DNA of 14,525 nt from Thermoplasmata archaeon (GTDB lineage: Archaea > Thermoplasmatota > Thermoplasmata > UBA10834 > DTMW01), in NCBI GenBank assembly GCA_029858465.1, contig JAOUEZ010000016.1, forward strand, positions 1 through 14,525, read 5' to 3'. The translations under genes and the position numbers were made by a program. The notes under the pieces were generated by a model. That model saw nothing but the letters and a program-made list of their open reading frames with translations, did no database searches and was not told the DNA's origin. Below, one piece after another: positions 14,378 to 14,525 of this stretch (the first letter of the stretch is position 1; each line of letters opens with the position of its first letter).

Positions 14378-14525
14378 CAAGGAGTCACTATGAGCAATAT
14401 GTCCAAGAGAATGACCCAGTAGATCATAGCTACGGCTGTCGGCAGGACGAGCATGGTGAAATCATCATCAAGATATTTTTGACCGATCTCTTCAGAAAAT
14501 ACAGCTGTAATTGTCATAATGGCAA
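14377..14525 (-). CDS. C-terminal fragment of a small membrane protein, unknown
   Basis: The minus strand from the window edge is open for 48 codons and ends at TGA (14379-14377). Its last third is hydrophobic (TMLVLPTAVAMIYWVILLDILLIVTP), one likely membrane helix or two short ones at the C-terminus. It is preceded by a charged part with EEIGQKYLDDD. An ATG two codons inside the edge could also make it a complete 46-residue protein. The gene is convergent with the 23S transcript. No family is recognised. Confidence 0.5.
   Translation of the reverse strand, partial: AIMTITAVFSEEIGQKYLDDDFTMLVLPTAVAMIYWVILLDILLIVTP

Noticed and set aside
1..14525. CRISPR array, transposase or prophage genes
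   Set aside because: I saw no spaced direct repeats, transposase motifs or phage proteins; the only mobile-type element supported is the group I intron.

Overview
The window looks like chromosomal DNA from an uncultured euryarchaeon, most likely of the Thermoplasmata (Thermoplasmatota) lineage. Archaeal signs are the archaeal-type (type II) methionine aminopeptidase, the archaeal 23S rRNA with a bulge-helix-bulge (BHB) precursor stem, TATA-box promoters about 25 bases before starts, several apparently leaderless genes, a Ras-like GTPase, and a tRNA without an encoded CCA. A 23S gene with no 16S upstream and no 5S downstream fits Thermoplasmata, where rRNA genes are known to be unlinked. The lineage call is inference; I could not search databases.

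Left part (1-4016). A partial sucC (minus strand) diverges from a plus-strand run: a two-helix membrane protein with a longin/roadblock-like cytosolic domain, a Ras/Rab-like GTPase with an extra C-terminal helical region, an MBL-fold hydrolase, a YrdC/TsaC-type threonylcarbamoyl-AMP synthase and a methionine aminopeptidase. The hydrolase and synthase overlap by ATGA. The aminopeptidase reading frame runs back into the synthase gene with no normal start codon before its conserved N-terminus. The next ~530 bases hold an imperfect inverted repeat, small doubtful ORFs and the promoter of tRNA-Leu(CAA).

Middle part (4765-10717). On the minus strand is a three-gene operon for a molybdenum/tungsten bis-MGD oxidoreductase: an 876-residue catalytic subunit, a four-cluster ferredoxin-like subunit and an eight-helix NrfD-type anchor. 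A flavodoxin-fold iron-sulfur flavoprotein lies downstream. Divergently transcribed is fdhD, whose product sulfurates the Mo cofactor of such enzymes. The catalytic subunit has no Tat signal, so the complex probably faces the cytoplasm. Its substrate cannot be read from sequence.

Right part (10718-14525). A strong TATA box drives a ~190-base structured leader and a complete 23S rRNA gene enclosed by a long stem with a textbook BHB motif. The 23S gene is interrupted by a 283-base group I self-splicing intron after E. coli position U1931. P1, P3-P10 and the terminal G can all be drawn directly from the sequence. It has no homing endonuclease. Most archaeal rRNA introns are of the protein-spliced BHB kind, so this intron is the most striking element of the window. 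The exon around the peptidyl transferase centre also departs from the usual archaeal sequence. The window ends in the C-terminus of a minus-strand membrane protein.
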